A model generated the notes under the pieces. It was not told the origin of the DNA and did no database searches. It worked only from the letters and a program-made list of their open reading frames with translations. From positions 124,001 through 188,000 of the forward strand of contig NZ_LAZS01000011.1 of NCBI RefSeq assembly GCF_002007205.1: 64,000 nt of DNA. The letters are read 5' to 3'. Below are positions 26,642-35,778 of this stretch, one piece after another. Made by a program: the position numbers and the translations under genes. Positions within the stretch are counted from its first letter, which is position 1, and every line of letters starts with the position of its first letter. Source of the stretch: Ensifer adhaerens. Lineage in GTDB: Bacteria > Pseudomonadota > Alphaproteobacteria > Rhizobiales > Rhizobiaceae.

Positions 26642-26762
26642 CTTTTCGCCCCTGCGGTTTCTCTAAAAGAGTATTTCGTGGTCTCCTCCCACCGGGTCGC
26701 GACCTCAAATCTAGCGCTTGCCCTTTGTCGGAAATCCTTCAAAGGCATCACGGGATGCTCAC

Positions 26763-28247
26763 ATGCCTTCAAACGTAAACGCCAAGTCTGTGACTCGGAA
26801 CGTCGGCTGGAGCGTCCTTTCAAAGACAGGCACATTCGGGCTGAAGTTTGTCACCGTGCCGATTCTTGCCCGTATCCTGACGCCCGAGGAGTTCGGAACG
26901 GTCGCCGTCGCGCTCACCGTCGTGCAGTTTCTGGCGATGATCGGTGGCGCCGGTCTTGCCTCCGCTCTGATCATCCAGCGCGACGAGGACATGGAACTCA
27001 TCCACTCCGCTTTCTGGGCCAACCTGGTGGTTTCGCTGATGATGGCGCTTGGGCTTTTCGTCTTTGCCGGACCGCTGGCGAGCCTGCTCGGCGCACCGGA
27101 GGCAAGCCATCTGCTCCAGATCATGAGCCTGCTCATCCCGTTGCAGCTTGCCGGCGATGTTGCCTATTCACTGCTTGCCCGGCGGATGAATTTCAGCAAG
27201 GACGCGGTCTGGACCATGCTCTCCGAAATCCTCGGTGCGCTCGTCGCCGTCGGCGCAGCACTTCTCGGCTTCGGGGTATGGTCGCTGCTTGCGCAGCTTT
27301 TCGTTTCCGCGTTCATCCGCTTGGCTGGCCTCTACGCCGTATCCGGATACGTTCCACGTTTCGTGTTTTCGGCGCGGCGCGTCCTTTCGCTCTGCCACTT
27401 CAGCTTCGGCATGATGGGCTCCGAGATCGCCAACTTCGTCACCTTCCAGTCGCCGATGGTCGTCATCAGCCGTTATCTCGGCCTTTCGGATGCCGGCGCC
27501 TATTCGGCGGCGAACCGCTTTTCCAGCATTCCGAACCAGATCGTCCTTTCAGCAGTCATGGGCGTTCTTTTTCCCGCCTTCAGCCATATGGGCGAGGATC
27601 GGGAGCGGCGATCGCAAGCGCTGATGCTCAGCACGCAGGTCACCACCGTGCTGCTCGCGCCAATGATGTTCGGCCTCTGGGCGCTTGCCGAACCGGCGAT
27701 GCTCGTGCTCTTCGGCCAGCAATGGGCCTCAGCCTGGCCGGTGCTCGGCTTGCTCGCCCTGTCGAAGGGCCTGCTGACACCCTGCAGCACCTACATTCCC
27801 TATCTCAAGGGTATCGGCCAGGGCACGACCCTCTTCTGGTGGGCGGTGATCCGGGCAATCGCCACCACCGCCGCCGTCGCCTATGCCGCGATCGGGGGAT
27901 CGCTCGTCGAAGCGATGATCGCGCTCTGCCTCGTGAACCTAGCAACGCTTGTCGGCTATTCCTGGGTTGTATTTCGCGCCGACCAGCTGCCCTTCCTGCG
28001 CGGGTTCCTGATTTCGGTGAGGCCGCTGGTCTCGGCTTTCATCATGGCTGTCGTCGTAAGGCTGCTGCTGGACCACTACGGCGCGCTTCTTCCAAGCGCG
28101 GTGCTCCAGGTTCTTGTTGGCGCCGCGATCGGTGCCCTGATCTATCTGGTGCTGGTACTCGTTACCGAACGGTCGCTGTTGGCAAAGCTCACCGATATGG
28201 TTCGTTCCCGCGGTGCTTCGAGCTCGATGCCGGCCGCCGCCGAGTAA
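26763..28247 (+). CDS. exoT: Succinoglycan flippase/export protein (Wzx-like)
   Basis: The 494-residue protein is the expected ExoT length from the ATG at 26763. It contains about twelve to fourteen hydrophobic helices and the MOP/Wzx-type N-terminus (NVGWSVLSKTGTFGLKFVTV, PILARILTPEEFGTVAVALT). It should translocate lipid-linked octasaccharide repeats across the inner membrane. In S. meliloti it is required mainly for low-molecular-weight succinoglycan. A frame open to 26718 would start at TTG with no further support. The next gene in S. meliloti, exoI, is absent here. Confidence 0.93.
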   Translation: MPSNVNAKSVTRNVGWSVLSKTGTFGLKFVTVPILARILTPEEFGTVAVALTVVQFLAMIGGAGLASALIIQRDEDMELIHSAFWANLVVSLMMALGLFVFAGPLASLLGAPEASHLLQIMSLLIPLQLAGDVAYSLLARRMNFSKDAVWTMLSEILGALVAVGAALLGFGVWSLLAQLFVSAFIRLAGLYAVSGYVPRFVFSARRVLSLCHFSFGMMGSEIANFVTFQSPMVVISRYLGLSDAGAYSAANRFSSIPNQIVLSAVMGVLFPAFSHMGEDRERRSQALMLSTQVTTVLLAPMMFGLWALAEPAMLVLFGQQWASAWPVLGLLALSKGLLTPCSTYIPYLKGIGQGTTLFWWAVIRAIATTAAVAYAAIGGSLVEAMIALCLVNLATLVGYSWVVFRADQLPFLRGFLISVRPLVSAFIMAVVVRLLLDHYGALLPSAVLQVLVGAAIGALIYLVLVLVTERSLLAKLTDMVRSRGASSSMPAAAE

Positions 28248-28631
28248 CGGCTGGAATAGCGCTAAAGACTGCCCCACCCTTGCCGCATTTCGGCGAGGAA
28301 TGAGATCCGCGGCATTGTCTCAACTGAAAAACAGAAGAAAAAACGCACAACTTTTCGGCGATTCATATGCGCTCCGACAAGCAGAAGCATCAGAAAATCA
28401 GCGGCCGTTAATATTCCGCAACTGACGCCCAGGTCATGGTTTTTTTCCCGCCCGCGCGAGCGGATAGGCCTATTTTCCTAGTATTGCCGCAATTTCTAAT
28501 ATTGCACCGCAGCAAACCAAGGCCGATTCGTTTGCTGCGGCGCCATATTTTGATCCGTGCCCGAGCCTAATCTTCTGGGTGCGGGCTCTGGTCTGCTCTG
28601 TTGAAACGGCCGCTTCTAAACGCGCTGCCAG
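28248..28631. other. exoT-exoH gap where exoI is missing
   Basis: About 380 non-coding bases stand at the place that holds exoI in S. meliloti. I see no open frame with a signal peptide or nuclease-like sequence and no recognisable remnant. The one strong structure is a perfect 11-bp inverted repeat at 28508-28540. The region should contain the promoter of exoH-K-L-A-M-O-N. Confidence 0.7.
28508..28540. terminator. 11-bp perfect hairpin upstream of exoH
   Basis: CCGCAGCAAAC (28508-28518) and GTTTGCTGCGG (28530-28540) are exact reverse complements, separated by 12 bases. The hairpin lies 260 bases after the exoT stop and 91 bases before exoH. It may terminate exoT transcription or be a regulatory dyad; no T-run follows immediately. 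Confidence 0.5.
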
Positions 28632-29771
28632 ATGGGGGTGACGGATATCGTTGATGTGAACGCGAATATCTCCTCGCGGATCAATCTGATGCGCATCGTG
28701 CTGATCTCAGGCATTGTCTTCGTGCATGTGCCTTATGATCCGGCCACCAGTCCGTATGTCGGCACCTATGGCGGCATCGACTGGTTGCGCATTTTCCTGG
28801 GCGACAGCCTCTTCCGTGTCGGCGTCCCCTGCCTCAGCGCGATCTCCGGTTATCTGTTGTTCCGTCGCGGCTTCGACGACTTCGACTATGGCAAGACACT
28901 GAAGACCAAGGCTCGGACAGTGCTTTTGCCATTCCTGTTGTGGAACCTGGCGTTTCTCGCGCTGGTTTTCGTCGCGCAGAGCAAGGACATCAGTTCCGGC
29001 TATCTGCCCGAGATCGTCGGAGCCAGCCCCAGAGAGTGGCTGAGCGTTGCCTTCGCGCTCGAGGATCTGCCGATCAATCTGCCGCTCTATTTTCTGCGCG
29101 ATCTCCTGCTCTGCATCGTTCTTTCGCCAGCGCTCGCCTGGCTGATCAAGCGCTATCCGGCCCAGACGCTCGCCGTCCTCTTCGCCTATGCGGTGCTGCC
29201 CGTTCCGAACGGCATCTTTTTGAAGAAGTCGATCCTCTTCGGGTTTAGCGCCGGCATCTACATGAGCCTGCATCGCATCGATGTCCGCAGCTTCGATCGC
29301 TTTTCCTGGCCGATTACCATCGCGTTCTTGAGCGCAGCCGTGCTCCTGTCCATCCTGCTCTATCAGTTTGGCCCGAACTTTCCGGTGTGGCTCGAAATGC
29401 TGCGCAGCCTGATTGCGATTTCCGGCATCGTCGGTTCCTGGGCGGTTTCGGCACTTCTCGTCCGAACCAACATCGGCGCTCAACTTTCGCGCGGCAGCGG
29501 TCTCAGCTTCTGGATCTTTTGCACGCACTTTCCGCTGCTCGTGCTCTTCTGGATGATCTGGAACCGCTCGGACATTGGCTACTATCCGGCGTTCTACTGC
29601 GCGGTTCCGCTCATCACGATCGCCTTGCTCGCGGGCGCCTACGCTCTTTCCGCGCGCTGGCTGCCAGCCCTCACCGCCATTCTCACCGGCAGCCGGACCG
29701 GCTCCGCCCGCGACATGCGTGCGCGGACAGGGGCTGTTCGCGCCGGTCCCTCCCCCCAGCAAAGGACCTGA
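28632..29771 (+). CDS. exoH: Succinoglycan O-succinyltransferase
   Basis: The 379-residue acyltransferase-3 family membrane protein begins RINLMRIVLISGIVFVHVPY and continues FLGDSLFRVGVPCLSAISGY, LLLCIVLSPALAWLIKRYP and GLSFWIFCTHFPLLVLFWMI. About ten helices are expected. ExoH adds the succinyl group that is needed for symbiotically active succinoglycan and for its cleavage by glycanases in S. meliloti. The precise start is uncertain: the ATG at 28632 has no obvious ribosome site, and GTG codons follow closely. It is the first gene of a plus-strand run ending at exoN. Confidence 0.93.
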   Translation: MGVTDIVDVNANISSRINLMRIVLISGIVFVHVPYDPATSPYVGTYGGIDWLRIFLGDSLFRVGVPCLSAISGYLLFRRGFDDFDYGKTLKTKARTVLLPFLLWNLAFLALVFVAQSKDISSGYLPEIVGASPREWLSVAFALEDLPINLPLYFLRDLLLCIVLSPALAWLIKRYPAQTLAVLFAYAVLPVPNGIFLKKSILFGFSAGIYMSLHRIDVRSFDRFSWPITIAFLSAAVLLSILLYQFGPNFPVWLEMLRSLIAISGIVGSWAVSALLVRTNIGAQLSRGSGLSFWIFCTHFPLLVLFWMIWNRSDIGYYPAFYCAVPLITIALLAGAYALSARWLPALTAILTGSRTGSARDMRARTGAVRAGPSPQQRT

Positions 29772-29773
29772 CC

Positions 29774-30556
29774 ATGAGATCGAAACGACCTCACCGCCTC
29801 GCCCTGCTCACCCTTGTCGCCGTCGGCCTTGCCGGTCCGGCCCTGGCCGAAGAGACCACGACGGGTGCGTCTTTCATCGACAACTTCGATACACTCGACA
29901 CCGCCGTCTGGTACGTCTCGGACGGCTGGAACAATGGCGCGCATCAGAATTGCACCTGGTCGAAGAAACAGGCCAAGGTCGCCAACGGCATCGCCGAACT
30001 GACGTTTACCGAAGGAAAACTCGGCGAGCGCAATTACGCCTGCGGCGAAATCCAGACGCGCAAGCGCTTCAGCTATGGCACCTACGAGGCGCGGATCAAG
30101 ACGGCCGACGGCTCGGGGCTCAACTCCGCCTTCTTCACCTATATCGGGCCGGCCGACAAAAAGCCGCATGACGAGATCGATTTCGAAGTGCTCGGCAAGA
30201 ACCCGGCAAAGGTTCAGATCAACCAATACGTCTCCGCCAAGGGCGGCAACGAGAAGCTGGTCGACGTGCCGGGAGGCGCCAACCAGGGCTTCAACGACTA
30301 CGCTTTCGTCTGGGAGAAGGAGCGCATTCGCTATTACGTAAATGGCGAGCTGGTCCACGAGGTCACCGACCCAGCGAAGATCCCGCCTAATCCGCAGAAG
30401 ATTTTCTTCAGCCTTTGGGGAACCGATACCCTGTCGGATTGGATGGGCGCCTTTGCCTACAAGGGCCCCTCGATGATGCAGGTCGACCGGGTCGCTTTCA
30501 CCGCGCCGGGAGACGAGTGCCAGTTCCCCGAGTCGATTGCCTGCAAAACGAACTAG
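29774..30556 (+). CDS. exoK: Secreted endo-beta-1,3-1,4-glycanase (GH16)
   Basis: The 260-residue protein has a signal peptide (RLALLTLVAVGLAGPALA) and a GH16 domain. The catalytic motif is DEIDFE at 133-138 (nucleophile E134, acid/base E138). Flanking conserved parts are RFSYGTYEARIKTADGSGLN, KKPHDEIDFEVLGK and FFSLWGTDTLSDW. ExoK cleaves nascent succinoglycan outside the cell and helps produce low-molecular-weight forms. The start at 29774 comes 3 bases after the exoH stop, with AAAGGA before it. A weak hairpin follows before exoL. Confidence 0.95.
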   Translation: MRSKRPHRLALLTLVAVGLAGPALAEETTTGASFIDNFDTLDTAVWYVSDGWNNGAHQNCTWSKKQAKVANGIAELTFTEGKLGERNYACGEIQTRKRFSYGTYEARIKTADGSGLNSAFFTYIGPADKKPHDEIDFEVLGKNPAKVQINQYVSAKGGNEKLVDVPGGANQGFNDYAFVWEKERIRYYVNGELVHEVTDPAKIPPNPQKIFFSLWGTDTLSDWMGAFAYKGPSMMQVDRVAFTAPGDECQFPESIACKTN

Positions 30557-30567
30557 CCGACGATCGG

Positions 30568-30591
30568 GAGCCGCGCCAGTGGGCGTGGCTC
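30568..30591 (+). terminator. Attenuator-like hairpin between exoK and exoL
   Basis: GAGCC-G-CGCC (30568-30577) pairs with GGCG-T-GGCTC (30582-30591), with one G-T pair and the loop AGTG. It starts 12 bases after the exoK stop. No T-run follows, so it may only trim or stabilise the upstream mRNA. Confidence 0.45.
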
Positions 30592-30649
30592 TCGCCGCTG
30601 CAAGGCGCAAAATTTGACCCATGTCCGGCGCGACCGGACAGAAAACTGG

Positions 30650-31879
30650 ATGTACATGCTGCAGATACTTTACTTCGCCCAGGATCTTGCCGACCCCGCC
30701 GTTCGCCGGCGTGTGCTGATGTTGCTTGCCGGCGGCGCAAAGGTGACGCTTGTGGGGTTCAGACGCGATGCAAACCCGCTGGCGGCGATCGAGGGCATCG
30801 TGCCTGTCGAGCTCGGCACCACCCATGACGGCCGGTTCGTCCAACGGGTCGGTGCGATCGCCAAGAGCTGTCTCTCGCTGAAGCAGGCGCTGCGCGGCGT
30901 CGAACGTCCAGACCTGATCATTGCCCGCAACCTCGACATGCTGGCCATCGCCAGGAAGGCCCTCAGCCTCTTCGGCGGCGAGGTCCCAATCGTCTACGAA
31001 TGCCTCGACATTCACCGCCTGCTCCTTTCCCCCGGCATCGCTGGCAAGACATTGCGGGCAAGCGAGCGCCTGCTCGGCCGTGACGCACGCCTTTTGATCA
31101 CCAGTTCCCCCGCCTTCGTCGAGAACTATTTTCGTCCGCTTTCCGGCATCTCGGCACCGACCATGATGCTTGAAAACAAAGTGCTCGAGCTGGACGGGAC
31201 CGATGCGCGACCATCGGTGACCGCTGCCGCCGCACCGACAGATGGCCCGTGGCGGATTGGCTGGTTCGGTGCTCTGCGCTGCCGCAAATCGCTGGCCCTG
31301 CTGGCAGCCTTCTCGCGCCGCATGGAGGGCCGCTTCGAAATCGTGCTGCGCGGCCGGCCGGCCTATCGCGAGTTCGACGACTTCGACGGCTTCATCCGCA
31401 ACGAACCTTTCATGACGTTCCAAGGCCCCTATCGCAGCCCGGAAGAGCTTGGCGCGATCTACTCCGACGTGCACTTCACCTGGGCGATCGACTTCTTCGA
31501 GGAAGGTCAGAACTCCAAATGGCTGCTGCCGAACCGGCTCTATGAAGGCTGCCGCTTCGGGCGGGTGCCGATCGCGCTGCGCGGCACCGAGACCGCGCGG
31601 TTTCTGGCCATACGCGGCCTTGGCGTACTGCTCGAGGAGGCTGACCCCGGTGCTCTCTCGGCGCTTATGGGGTCGATGACCTCCGAGATCTACCACGACG
31701 CATCGCGGCGGATCGCCGCTTGCGCGCCGGAAACGTGGATCTTCAATCGCAGCGATTGCGAAGGCCTCGTGCGCCGCCTCTCGGCCGTCACATCCGCCGC
31801 CCCGCCGCGCATCGCCCTGGACTTCCCGCAAGCACATCAAAACGCCTCAACGCCCCAGAACGAAGGTGGATTGTCATGA
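30650..31879 (+). CDS. exoL: Succinoglycan glucosyltransferase (beta-1,4)
   Basis: The product of about 409 residues resembles GT4-type enzymes: LQILYFAQDLADPAVRRRVL at the N-terminus, LIIARNLDMLAIARKALSLF, GPWRIGWFGALRCRKSLALL, and the C-terminal SKWLLPNRLYEGCRFGRVPI, where the conserved E-G pair lies. In S. meliloti ExoL adds the third sugar (beta-1,4 glucose). The start may be the ATG at 30650 or the ATG two codons later; an upstream TTG at 30614 is less likely. Its stop overlaps the exoA ATG by 4 bases, so the two are translationally coupled. Confidence 0.92.
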   Translation: MYMLQILYFAQDLADPAVRRRVLMLLAGGAKVTLVGFRRDANPLAAIEGIVPVELGTTHDGRFVQRVGAIAKSCLSLKQALRGVERPDLIIARNLDMLAIARKALSLFGGEVPIVYECLDIHRLLLSPGIAGKTLRASERLLGRDARLLITSSPAFVENYFRPLSGISAPTMMLENKVLELDGTDARPSVTAAAAPTDGPWRIGWFGALRCRKSLALLAAFSRRMEGRFEIVLRGRPAYREFDDFDGFIRNEPFMTFQGPYRSPEELGAIYSDVHFTWAIDFFEEGQNSKWLLPNRLYEGCRFGRVPIALRGTETARFLAIRGLGVLLEEADPGALSALMGSMTSEIYHDASRRIAACAPETWIFNRSDCEGLVRRLSAVTSAAPPRIALDFPQAHQNASTPQNEGGLS

Positions 31880-32856
31880 GCATACGTGTCCTCATCGTCA
31901 TTCCCTGCCTCAACGAGGCTGAACATCTGCAAGGCCTCGTCGAAGCCTTGCTGCCCGCGGCAGGGCGTCTTAACGGTGCCATCCTGATCGCCGACGGCGG
32001 CAGTACCGACGGCACCCGCGAAATCGCCGCGCGCCTCGCCGAAGCCGACCCGACCGTTCTGGTGATCGACAATCCGAAACGCATCCAGAGTGCTGCGATC
32101 AATCTCGCCGTCGCACGCCATGGCGCCGCGTTCGACTATATGATCCGCATCGACGCGCACGGCACCTATCCGGACGATTATTGCGAGCGTCTTGTCGAGG
32201 AGGCTCTCCTGACCGGCGCGGACTCGGTCGTCGTCGCCATGCAGACGGTCGGTTTCACGCCGTTCCAGAAGGCCACGGCCTACGCCCAGAATTCCAAGCT
32301 CGGCAATGGCGGCGCCAAACATCGGCTCGGCGCGACGAGCCACTGGGCCGATCACGGGCACCATGCGCTGATGCGCATTTCAGCCTTCCAGGCGATCGGC
32401 GGCTACGACGAGATCTTCAGCCACAACGAAGATGCGGAGTTCGACTATCGCTTCCGCCAGGCGGGCTACCGCATCTGGATGACGGATCGCACCAGCATGG
32501 TCTATTACCCCCGCGCCAAGGTGGGGCCGCTCTTCCGCCAGTATTTCGCCTATGGCCGCGGACGCGCGCGCAATGTGCTGAAGCATCGCGCCTGGCCGAA
32601 TCTCAGGCAGTTGCTGCCGCTGGCCGTCGCTCCGGTCGCAGTCGGCGCGCTGCTCGCGGTCGTCAGCTGGCTCGCCGTCGTTCCGGTCGTGCTCTGGGCT
32701 GCGGCCTGCATCGGCTACGGCATATGGATGGCGCTCGGCCAGAAGAACGCTTACGGCCCGCTCGCTGCCGTTTCGGCAATGATCATGCATTTTGCCTGGT
32801 CGGCCGGCTTCTGGCGGGAATTGCTCACCACGCGTAACCGGAGGATGGCACCATGA
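31876..32856 (+). CDS. exoA: Succinoglycan glucosyltransferase, family 2 (beta-1,3)
   Basis: The 326-residue protein has a GT2 core: VLIVIPCLNEAEHLQGLVEA, GAILIADGGSTDGTREIAAR, the metal motif DAHGTY, and the acceptor-side HNEDAEFDYRFRQAGYRIW with the conserved QxxRW-like RGRARN segment. Two to three C-terminal membrane helices follow (LPLAVAPVAVGALLAVVSWL, VVPVVLWAAACIGYGIWMAL). In S. meliloti ExoA adds the second sugar, a beta-1,3 glucose, to the primed galactose. The ATG at 31876 overlaps the exoL stop (ATGA), and the stop overlaps the exoM start by 4 bases. Confidence 0.94.
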   Translation: MSIRVLIVIPCLNEAEHLQGLVEALLPAAGRLNGAILIADGGSTDGTREIAARLAEADPTVLVIDNPKRIQSAAINLAVARHGAAFDYMIRIDAHGTYPDDYCERLVEEALLTGADSVVVAMQTVGFTPFQKATAYAQNSKLGNGGAKHRLGATSHWADHGHHALMRISAFQAIGGYDEIFSHNEDAEFDYRFRQAGYRIWMTDRTSMVYYPRAKVGPLFRQYFAYGRGRARNVLKHRAWPNLRQLLPLAVAPVAVGALLAVVSWLAVVPVVLWAAACIGYGIWMALGQKNAYGPLAAVSAMIMHFAWSAGFWRELLTTRNRRMAP

Positions 32857-33779
32857 CCAGCACCGTCGCCCGGACGCAGATCGACATAGCGGTGTGCACG
32901 TTTCGCCGGCCGGAGCTTGCAGAAACGCTGCATTCCCTCGCACTCATCACCGTGCCCACCGATGTGGCGATCCGCATTATCGTCGCCGACAACGACGTGA
33001 CGCCGAGTGCGGAGGCGCTCGTCAACCAGATGCGCCCGACCATGCCTTGCGAGATCCTCTACGTGCATTGCCCGGCGTCGAACATTTCGATCGCCCGCAA
33101 TGCCTGTCTCGACAACAGCACCGGTCACTATCTCGCCTTCGTCGACGATGACGAGACAGTGTCGAGAACCTGGCTCGCGCAATTGCTCGATACCGCGCTA
33201 ACGACCGGCGCCGATGTCGTGCTTGGCCCGGTTCGCGCCGAATACACGCTGTCCGCCCCGAACTGGATGCGCCGCGGCGATTTTCATTCAACCCGGCCGG
33301 TCTGGGTCGATGGCGAGATCCGCACGGGCTACACCTGCAATGTCCTCATCGATCTCACCCGCCCTGTCCTCCTCAACCGGCGATTCAATCTGGCACTCGG
33401 ACAGACGGGCGGCGAGGATACGGAGTTCTTCCGCCACATGCATGCGGATGGCGGCCGCCTCGCCTATGCGCCCGATGCGCTGGTCTTCGAACCGGTACCG
33501 GAGAAACGCGCGCGGCTGGCGTGGCTTGCAAAGCGCCGCTTCCGCTCCGGCCAGACCCATGGCCGGCTCTTGAGTGAACCGGGCCAAGCCGGCAGCCGAG
33601 TGGTCGAAATCGCCCGCGCGGCGGCGAAATCCGGCTATTGCGCCATCGCAAGCCTGCTGCTGTTCGGATCGCCGGTCGCCCGCTCGCGCTACGCGCTTCG
33701 CGCAATCATGCATGCGGGCGTCGTCAGCGGGCTCATCGGCGTGCGTGAACTTCAGCAATACGGTGCGGCGACCGCCTGA
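32853..33779 (+). CDS. exoM: Succinoglycan glucosyltransferase, family 2 (beta-1,4)
   Basis: The 308-residue GT2 enzyme contains IDIAVCTFRRPELAETLHSL, AIRIIVADNDVTPSAEALVN, NISIARNACLDNSTGHYLAF, the metal motif VDDDE, and the acceptor-side GQTGGEDTEFFRHMHADG. ExoM in S. meliloti adds the fourth sugar, a beta-1,4 glucose. A short hydrophobic stretch near the C-terminus (YCAIASLLLFGSPVARSRYA) may associate with the membrane. The start overlaps exoA by 4 bases and the stop overlaps the exoO start by 1 base. Confidence 0.94.
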   Translation: MTSTVARTQIDIAVCTFRRPELAETLHSLALITVPTDVAIRIIVADNDVTPSAEALVNQMRPTMPCEILYVHCPASNISIARNACLDNSTGHYLAFVDDDETVSRTWLAQLLDTALTTGADVVLGPVRAEYTLSAPNWMRRGDFHSTRPVWVDGEIRTGYTCNVLIDLTRPVLLNRRFNLALGQTGGEDTEFFRHMHADGGRLAYAPDALVFEPVPEKRARLAWLAKRRFRSGQTHGRLLSEPGQAGSRVVEIARAAAKSGYCAIASLLLFGSPVARSRYALRAIMHAGVVSGLIGVRELQQYGAATA

Positions 33780-34795
33780 TGACGCAACACACCCCCGACG
33801 TCAGCTTCGTCATTGCGGCCTTCAACGCTGCCGACACGATCCGGCGCGCCATCGACAGCGCGCTGGCGCAGGCAAGCCTCGACATCGAAGTGATCGTCGT
33901 TGACGACTGCTCGAAGGACGAGACCTGTGCGGTCGTCGAAGAACTCGCCGATCCGCGCGTGCGGCTGCTGCGGCTTGCTGAGAACCGCGGGCCGGGCGGC
34001 GCGCGCAATGCCGGTCTCGAGGCGGCGCGTGGCGACTGGATCGCCATTCTCGACGCGGACGACACCGTCAGCCCCGAGCGGTTGCCCCGGATGATCAGCC
34101 TCGCATCCGCGACCAATGCCCAGATCGTGGTCGACAACATCGACGTCCTGAACCTCGACGGGCGGCTGGAGCGCATGTTTCCCGAAGCCGAACTCGCACG
34201 CCGTCGGACGCTGACGCTTGCGACCTTCATCGGTTCCAACGTGCTTTTCCGCTCCACCTACAATTTCGGCTACATGAAGCCGATCTTCGAGCGTCGTTTT
34301 CTGAACGAACATCGCTTGCGCTTCGAGGAAACGATCCGGATCGGCGAGGACTACATCCTGCTCGCCTCGGCGCTTGCCCATGGCGGCCGCTGCGTCATCG
34401 AACCCTCGGCGGGCTATTGTTACCACATCCGCGAGGGCTCGATCTCGCGCGTGCTCGAACTACGCCACATCGAAGCGATGATGACGGCCGACCGGGAATT
34501 CCTGGCCAGCCACACGCTCGATGCCGAGGCGCTGGCGATGCAGCGCCGGCGCGAAAAAAGCCTCGTCGAGGCTCATGCCTTCCTTCGCCTCGTCGAGCAC
34601 CTGAAATCCAGATCGTTGGTCGGAGCCACCCGGGTGGCTGTTACCAACCCCAGAGCGCTTCGGCACCTCAGAATGCCGATCGCCGTGCGCTTGCGACGGC
34701 TTCTTGTACCGATCGCACGCACGAAGCCTGCCACTTCGACGGTGGCGGCTGAACGACCCACCTCAGGCGAAAGCCCGCACGTAAGTAAAGGATAA
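33779..34795 (+). CDS. exoO: Succinoglycan glucosyltransferase, family 2 (beta-1,6)
   Basis: The 338-residue GT2 protein begins [20 protein letters not shown] and has [40 protein letters not shown], the DAD metal motif ([15 protein letters not shown]) and the [20 protein letters not shown] segment. ExoO in S. meliloti adds the fifth sugar, the beta-1,6 glucose that begins the side chain. It resembles ExoU along most of its length. Overlap with exoM (TGATG) and 4 bases of spacing to exoN show continued operon structure. Confidence 0.94.
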   Translation: MTQHTPDVSFVIAAFNAADTIRRAIDSALAQASLDIEVIVVDDCSKDETCAVVEELADPRVRLLRLAENRGPGGARNAGLEAARGDWIAILDADDTVSPERLPRMISLASATNAQIVVDNIDVLNLDGRLERMFPEAELARRRTLTLATFIGSNVLFRSTYNFGYMKPIFERRFLNEHRLRFEETIRIGEDYILLASALAHGGRCVIEPSAGYCYHIREGSISRVLELRHIEAMMTADREFLASHTLDAEALAMQRRREKSLVEAHAFLRLVEHLKSRSLVGATRVAVTNPRALRHLRMPIAVRLRRLLVPIARTKPATSTVAAERPTSGESPHVSKG

Positions 34796-34799
34796 GACC

Positions 34800-35705
34800 A
34801 TGGACCGTATCAGGACCGTCAGGAAAGCTGTGATCCCGGTCGCCGGCAATGGGACGCGGTTTCTTCCCGCGACGAAGGCGATTCCGAAGGAGATGTTGAC
34901 GATCGTCGATCGTCCGGTCGTGCAGTATGCGGTTGATGAAGCCCGCGAAGCGGGCATCGAGCACATCGTTTTTGTGACCAGCCGCAACAAGCAGGCGATC
35001 GAAGACCACTTCGACGACACGCCTGAACTCATCTCGTCGCTGACCCGCTCCGGCAAGAACGCCCAGATTTCCGAACTGGAGGAGATGCTGCCCCGCGCCG
35101 GTTCCGTCAGCTTTACCCGGCAGCAGGCGCCGCTCGGCCTCGGCCATGCCGTCTGGTGCGCCCGCGATCTTATCGGCGACGAACCCTTCGCGCTGCTGTT
35201 GCCGGACATGCTCTGCCACGGCGGGCGCGGCTGCATGGCCGGCCTTGTCGACCTCTACCGCCAGACCGGCGGCAACGTTGTCGGCGTCGAGCAGTGCGCA
35301 CCGGAAGATGCCTCGAAATATGGCATCGTGGGCAAGGGTGCCGCCGTCCCCTATGGCTTCGAAGTCACCCAAATGGTCGAAAAACCGGGCATGGGTGAAG
35401 CTCCTTCCAATTTTTATCTCAATGGCCGTTACATCCTGCAGCCGCAGATCTTCGAGATACTCGCGCATCAGCCGCGCGGTGCCGGAAACGAGATCCAGCT
35501 GACCGACGGCATGCTGAAACTCTCGCAAAATCAAGCGTTTCACGCCCATCCCTATGATGGGCGCACGTTCGACTGCGGCTCCAAGGAAGGCTTCATCGCG
35601 GCCAACGTCGCCTTCGCGCTGGCGCGTTCCGATCTCGGCGACGCGGTCTATGCCTCGGTCAAGGACATGGTCCTGTCTCACGAAGGCCGCATCCGCGCCG
35701 CATAA
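34800..35705 (+). CDS. exoN: UTP-glucose-1-phosphate uridylyltransferase
   Basis: The 301-residue enzyme has the GalU-type nucleotidyl-transferase signature ([20 protein letters not shown], then [19 protein letters not shown]) and the sugar-binding part ([40 protein letters not shown]). It makes UDP-glucose from UTP and glucose-1-phosphate, the donor for all glucosyl steps here and, through ExoB, for UDP-galactose. The start follows AAGGATAAGACC. A hairpin separates it from exoP. Confidence 0.95.
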   Translation: MDRIRTVRKAVIPVAGNGTRFLPATKAIPKEMLTIVDRPVVQYAVDEAREAGIEHIVFVTSRNKQAIEDHFDDTPELISSLTRSGKNAQISELEEMLPRAGSVSFTRQQAPLGLGHAVWCARDLIGDEPFALLLPDMLCHGGRGCMAGLVDLYRQTGGNVVGVEQCAPEDASKYGIVGKGAAVPYGFEVTQMVEKPGMGEAPSNFYLNGRYILQPQIFEILAHQPRGAGNEIQLTDGMLKLSQNQAFHAHPYDGRTFDCGSKEGFIAANVAFALARSDLGDAVYASVKDMVLSHEGRIRAA

Positions 35706-35707
35706 CT

Positions 35708-35745
35708 GGCTTCGGCGCCTCTTTTGAAAAGAAGAGGCGCCAGCC
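35708..35745 (+). terminator. Hairpin between exoN and exoP
   Basis: GGCGCCTCTT (35714-35723) pairs with AAGAGGCGCC (35732-35741). An outer GGCT/AGCC pair (35708-35711, 35742-35745) extends the stem past a 2-base bulge. It starts right after the exoN stop and 34 bases before exoP. No T-run follows, so partial termination or mRNA processing is more likely than full termination. Confidence 0.6.
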
Positions 35746-35778
35746 TTCGGACTAAAGGGAAACGGACAGAGCGACCCA

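Noticed and set aside
25721-28303. 860-codon plus-strand open frame
   Set aside because: It runs antisense to exoW and in a different frame through exoT. Both exo genes have clear family motifs and expected lengths, so this long frame is a GC-bias artefact.
28248-28631. Degraded exoI remnant
   Set aside because: Reading the forward frames by eye shows no stretch resembling a secreted nuclease-like protein, so I describe the gap as lacking exoI and do not call a pseudogene.
29639-31840. 733-codon minus-strand frame
   Set aside because: It is antisense to exoK and exoL, whose GH16 and GT4 motifs are unmistakable.
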